Source of the DNA: Actinomycetes bacterium
GTDB lineage: Bacteria > Actinomycetota > Acidimicrobiia > Acidimicrobiales > Acidimicrobiaceae
Direction of reading: 5' to 3'
Assembly: GCA_021785315.1 (NCBI GenBank)
Contig: JAJYFX010000037.1
Span: 1 to 9,947, forward strand
Length of the DNA: 9,947 nucleotides
Made by a program: the position numbers and the translations under genes. Position 1 is the stretch's first letter, and each line of letters opens with the position of its first letter. Shown piece by piece: positions 7,359 through 9,947 of this stretch. A model generated the notes under the pieces. The model was not told where the DNA came from and ran no database searches. It saw only the letters and a list, made by a program, of their open reading frames with translations.

Positions 7359-7387
7359 AGATTAGGTACTTTTTTGTCTAGTGTCAA
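7359..7387 (-). promoter_or_regulatory. Candidate promoter of the binding-protein gene
   Basis: On the minus strand a perfect TTGACA (complement of 7382-7387) is followed after 17 bases by TAATCT (complement of 7359-7364). A second A/T-rich hexamer, TATACT, lies slightly further downstream (about 7352-7357). Transcription should start around 7350, giving a leader of about 70 bases. The -35 box is strong and the -10 box weak, as would suit a regulated promoter. Confidence 0.5.
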
Positions 7388-8051
7388 ATTAATGACGAAT
7401 TTAGCAAGTATATGGTGTAAAACCGCCGCTGAATAGGGCCAAAATCAATGTCCAGCTAATTGCTCTTCAGCCTTTTGCGGGGTATTCCGTTTAACCAGGT
7501 CTCCCTCGATTGAAGAAAGCGAAATTGCTTTGCCCCGCGGCGGGATAGTCCTGGATTCGAACGCAGTGCTCCAATTGGGGCCGCCTGACGTGACCCTCGG
7601 GCTAGCTTTTTTTACTGGCAACTTCGTGTTTTTCGTCTCGTTTCAAAAGAATCGAAAACGTCTGGAACACTCAAGCGATTGCCGACAAGATCGGCAAAAC
7701 TACCAATGTCATTTTGACCGGAAACCACGACCGCGTCGATGTGGAGAAGTATCTAAACGGCGCCTGCGTGACCGAGACAAAGCCAACGATCCCGAAACTG
7801 AAGAGATCCCGCGTCTCTATTTAACCCTTGGCAAGGTAGAAAGTGCATTGTGTACCCTCAGGAGCAATTTTGGACTGTACCCGTCAGCGACGACCTGGGT
7901 GTACAACAGCTGCGCATCTTTTCAATTCCTTGCGCTTAGCCACCAGTCTAGGTCAGTCCTCCCATTTCGAGATATGGTGTGCTCCGTGCCACATCCACGC
8001 CGTTGGGGCTTCTGGCATTTACAACATTGGCGTCGGACGCGACGGGACGAT
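7388..8051. other. Intergenic stretch with decayed coding fragments
   Basis: About 660 bases between the binding-protein promoter and the 3' end of the PaaX gene. No intact gene is supported. Plus-strand open frames such as 7530-8081 and 7843-8199 run into the PaaX gene in antisense, begin with weak starts and lack domain structure. One internal stretch (7606-7823) reads like real protein and is listed separately. Another, in the frame of 7843, reads IHAVGASGIYNIGVGRDG (around 7995-8045), which also looks protein-like but is cut off by surrounding nonsense; I do not recognise it. Confidence 0.45.
7606..7823 (+). pseudogene. Gene fragment, possibly P-loop kinase C-terminus
   Basis: This frame is open from a stop at 7603-7605 to TAA at 7821-7823 and has no usable start. 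From 7639 it reads RFKRIENVWNTQAIADKIG, then TTNVILTGNHDRVDVEKYLNG, then a basic tail. The order R-F-x-x-I-x-x-x-W/I-x-x-Q, a helix, NVIL-x-x-N-x-D and an amphipathic helix recalls the C-terminal end of 2-phosphoglycerate-kinase-like P-loop kinases, but this comes from memory of the pattern and is tentative. No P-loop or upstream kinase domain is found, so if the assignment is right only a 3' remnant survives. Confidence 0.35.
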
Positions 8052-8927
8052 CTACTTGTTATTCCGATTGCGCGGCTCTGAAAGCTCAATCAGGTCAAAA
8101 AGTGACGCAGCAATTGATTCCGCTTCCAATGCGAATTTCTGTGCCAAGGATTGGAAGACATGTTCGGCTCGAAATGCTGGCCAGTCCGCAGGGAGGTAGT
8201 CTGCAGGCAGCCGGGGATTTTGACGCACTAGCTGAAGCCACTCCGTGTGGATAAGAAGCTGGCGGGCTAAATCATCTGGCCAGTCCAGCCATGGGTTAGA
8301 TGAATCCCAGTTCTTCAGAAAATTATGATAGCTCGTGGCAATAGTGTCTAAATCAAACGCCCGATTCACAATCTCGGCTGCGTCAGTAGGCGCTTCCGGT
8401 CTTGCAAACATGACCGTCACAAATTCTGACAGACCCAATTCCGCGACCATGTCGGCAACTTGAACCTTGCCCGGAGCGATCCAAAGACCTGGCTGAAGAA
8501 GCCCGAAACCGGCCCAGATTAGGCTGGATCGCAAGTCATGACGCTCACGACGGCAATCATTGGGAAGGGAAAATCCTACTAACGTCCAAGTTTCATCCCA
8601 GTCCCTGTTTACAGCACCTGTCTCCCAAACTCGATTGTACCCATCAACTAATATGCGTTCTCCGCGTTCTGTCACCCCAAAATACATTTTCCGTCCGCGC
8701 TTGTGGCGCATCAGTAACTCCCGCCGCACCATCCTTGCAAGGGTGCTCCTGACCGCGTCTTCTGAGATTCCTAGCCGCCCAAAAATGTCAATAATGCTTC
8801 CGGAACAAATTGCAGAGGAACTATCTCTTAGATATAACCCGAGAAAACTCAACATGACGGACTGGGGTCTACGAAACGTGACAGATTCTTGGTTAGTCTC
8901 ATCCTTCATGACGTCCTCAGTTTCCAT
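8052..8927 (-). CDS. paaX: PaaX-family transcriptional repressor
   Basis: A 291-residue regulator related to PaaX, the repressor of phenylacetate degradation that releases DNA on binding phenylacetyl-CoA in Escherichia coli. An N-terminal winged helix-turn-helix (about 20-97) contains LGISEDAVRSTLARMVRRELL (52-72), the likely recognition region, and a wing ending YFGVTERGERIL (82-93). The central segment WAGFGLLQPGLWIAPGK (138-154) and the C-terminal WLQLVRQNPRLPADYLPADWP (230-250) are hallmarks of full-length PaaX proteins, and length is normal. Two starts compete: ATG 8927 lacks a ribosome binding site, while ATG 8909 (codon 7) has GAGGA at good spacing and is preferred (285 residues). It is divergent from the short-chain dehydrogenase and is the natural candidate to control that promoter. 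Its effector here is unknown; an aryl-CoA made by the nearby ligase is a reasonable guess. Confidence 0.92.
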   Translation of the reverse strand: METEDVMKDETNQESVTFRRPQSVMLSFLGLYLRDSSSAICSGSIIDIFGRLGISEDAVRSTLARMVRRELLMRHKRGRKMYFGVTERGERILVDGYNRVWETGAVNRDWDETWTLVGFSLPNDCRRERHDLRSSLIWAGFGLLQPGLWIAPGKVQVADMVAELGLSEFVTVMFARPEAPTDAAEIVNRAFDLDTIATSYHNFLKNWDSSNPWLDWPDDLARQLLIHTEWLQLVRQNPRLPADYLPADWPAFRAEHVFQSLAQKFALEAESIAASLFDLIELSEPRNRNNK

Positions 8928-9005
8928 GTAATCAGTTTACAACAGAATTATTCTCGCTTGGTTTGGAGGAAACTACTGAAGAACGACCTGTTCGAGTTCC
9001 CGGGC

Positions 9006-9054
9006 AATTTTGGGGATACATCCTTGTTGTGGGAGACACAGGGTACCCAAAATT
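9006..9054. promoter_or_regulatory. Widely spaced perfect inverted repeat, candidate operator
   Basis: AATTTTGGG (9006-9014) and CCCAAAATT (9046-9054) are a perfect 9-base inverted repeat with a 31-base spacer, arm centres 40 bases apart. It lies in the gap between the divergent paaX and dehydrogenase genes. The spacing, close to a whole number of helical turns, would suit two half-sites on the same face of the DNA, bound by a dimer or looped. The right arm abuts a TTGACA (9054-9059). Binding by the adjacent PaaX protein is inference. Confidence 0.45.
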
Positions 9055-9112
9055 TGACAAATCTTATTAGGTCTAACTGGGAACCAGAAAATCCACCATT
9101 CTCGGCATAAAA

Positions 9113-9141
9113 TTGACGAGGATACATAGAACGCCTAATAT
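9113..9141 (+). promoter_or_regulatory. Promoter of the short-chain dehydrogenase gene
   Basis: TTGACG (9113-9118), a 17-base spacer and TAATAT (9136-9141) make the best promoter match in the window (5/6 and 4/6). Start of transcription is expected near 9148, giving a leader of only about 20 bases that contains the AAAGGGGAG ribosome binding site (9158-9165). Confidence 0.65.
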
Positions 9142-9169
9142 AGAAGGATATAAATCAAAGGGGAGCCGA

Positions 9170-9947
9170 ATGGATTTATCTGGCAAAGTTGTTGTAATCA
9201 CCGGAAGCGGCCGTGGCCTCGGCCTTGCATATGCAAAAGCACTGGCGGAATCGGGTGCTGCACTCGTCATAAATGACGTTGATTCGCGCGCCGCAGATGC
9301 GGCTGTAAGCGAAATCGTTGCGGCTGGCGGAAAGGCAGTGTCGCTGGTAGCAGCTATCGGTGATACCGACTCGGCTGAAATGCTGGTTTCCACAGCAGTT
9401 GAATCATTCGGACGCCTAGACGTGATGATAACGAATGCCGGAATCCTACGTGATCGCGTGTTATGGAAGATGTCTGACTACGATTTTGACGCTGTCACCA
9501 AGGTCCATCTTCGCGGGACCTTCACCTGCGCTCGTGCCGCTTCGATACAGATGCGCAAACAAGGGGACGGAGGCCGTCTTATCCTCATCTCATCTCCTGC
9601 CGGCCAGAGAGGCAACTTCGGCCAGACCAACTATTCAGCGGCCAAGGCCGGAATTGTAGCCTTCGCCAGGACCTGGGCCTTGGAACTTGCCAAATCCAAC
9701 ATAACCGTCAATGCGGTCGTGCCGGTTGCAGCCACCGAGATGACCAAAACAATTCCCGCCTTCGCGCCAATCATCGAAGAATTCGAACGCACAGGAGTAC
9801 CCTTTCCGGATTGGGTACGCAAGGATGAAGGGATGGGAACGGTAGAGGATGTGACCGGCCTAATCACTTTTCTCGCCTCGGACGCATCTGCTAGCATCAC
9901 CGGCCAAGCTATTGGCATTGGAGGCGATAGATTATCGATCTGGTCGC
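9170..9947 (+). CDS. Short-chain dehydrogenase/reductase, cut by window end
   Basis: A classical SDR of which 259 complete codons are visible before the window ends without a stop. The cofactor loop TGSGRGLG (11-18) and Asp36 after the second strand point to binding of NAD(H) rather than NADP(H). Further motifs are NAG (89-91), the catalytic Ser141/Ser142, and YSAAK (Tyr155, Lys159). HLRGTF (113-118) has His where many SDRs have the catalytic-tetrad Asn, as in relatives of the 3-hydroxyacyl-CoA dehydrogenase domain of multifunctional beta-oxidation enzymes. NAVVPVAATEMT (181-192) and the end GGDRLSIWS (251-259) also match that actinobacterial group, whose members run to roughly 280-310 residues, so little is missing. 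ATG 9170 follows a strong AAAGGGGAG site. Likely role is oxidation of a 3-hydroxyacyl-CoA or a related alcohol in a catabolic pathway. Confidence 0.9.
   Translation, partial: MDLSGKVVVITGSGRGLGLAYAKALAESGAALVINDVDSRAADAAVSEIVAAGGKAVSLVAAIGDTDSAEMLVSTAVESFGRLDVMITNAGILRDRVLWKMSDYDFDAVTKVHLRGTFTCARAASIQMRKQGDGGRLILISSPAGQRGNFGQTNYSAAKAGIVAFARTWALELAKSNITVNAVVPVAATEMTKTIPAFAPIIEEFERTGVPFPDWVRKDEGMGTVEDVTGLITFLASDASASITGQAIGIGGDRLSIWS

Noticed and set aside
7553..7570. TTCGAAC resembling the T-loop of a tRNA (possible tRNA remnant or attachment site)
   Set aside because: The flanking five-base segments do not pair as a T-stem and no acceptor or anticodon arm is found.
7530..8199. Plus-strand ORFs running into the 3' end of the PaaX gene
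   Set aside because: Weak starts, unusual composition and extensive antisense overlap with a well-supported gene; only the fragment at 7606-7823 seems protein-like, in a different frame.
9054..9078. TTGACA at 9054-9059 as a second promoter for the dehydrogenase
   Set aside because: No acceptable -10 hexamer at 16-18 bases; the TTGACG/TAATAT pair at 9113-9141 is far better. It may simply be part of the operator arm.
8560..9393. ORFs antisense to the PaaX gene (8560-8931) and to the short-chain dehydrogenase (9073-9393)
   Set aside because: They are opposite-strand shadows of genes with clear family motifs and have no features of their own.
1..9947. CRISPR arrays, long direct repeats, intact insertion sequences or phage genes
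   Set aside because: None seen on reading both strands; repeats found are short inverted pairs only.

Overview
The window looks like an accessory catabolic region of a bacterium, most likely an actinobacterium. G+C content is moderate (a little over half by eye). Several genes start with GTG, there is a PaaX-type repressor, and the short-chain dehydrogenase at the right edge ends in the GGDRLSIWS motif seen in actinobacterial relatives. An acidimicrobial lineage would fit the moderate G+C, but that is a guess. No tRNA, rRNA, CRISPR array or intact insertion sequence was seen.

Layout, left to right. Positions 42-1597 hold a two-gene minus-strand operon: a zinc-free quinone-oxidoreductase-like dehydrogenase (608-1597) followed by a GNAT acetyltransferase (42-611), overlapping by 4 bases. 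Positions 1598-2392 hold no convincing gene, but one reading frame (about 2064-2246) looks like the tail of a lost gene. A small ORF with a strong ribosome binding site (2393-2653) sits one base before a feruloyl-CoA-synthase-like acyl-CoA ligase (2655-4499, plus). A convergent gap (4500-4860) contains a minus-strand hairpin plus T-tract. Next come a metallo-beta-lactamase-fold hydrolase (4861-5724) and a lipoprotein substrate-binding protein of the branched-chain-amino-acid/aromatic ABC type (5998-7278), both minus. Positions 7279-8051 contain the binding-protein promoter and fragments of apparently decayed plus-strand coding sequence. A PaaX-family repressor (minus, start 8909 or 8927) is divergent from a short-chain dehydrogenase (9170 to the window end, plus), which is cut off by the window edge. 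The 240-base gap between them has a very good promoter (TTGACG-17-TAATAT) and a perfect 9-base inverted repeat with a 31-base spacer.

The genes suggest uptake of an aromatic or phenylpropanoid-like acid (binding protein), CoA activation (ligase), oxidation or reduction steps (dehydrogenase and quinone-oxidoreductase homologue) and control by a PaaX repressor that may sense an acyl-CoA intermediate. This is inferred from gene families and proximity. The hydratase/aldolase and vanillin dehydrogenase of the classical ferulate route, and the ABC permease and ATPase partners, are not in the window. I see no clearly new system. The most useful leads are the divergent paaX/SDR control region, the small ORF coupled to the ligase, and the decayed coding fragments.
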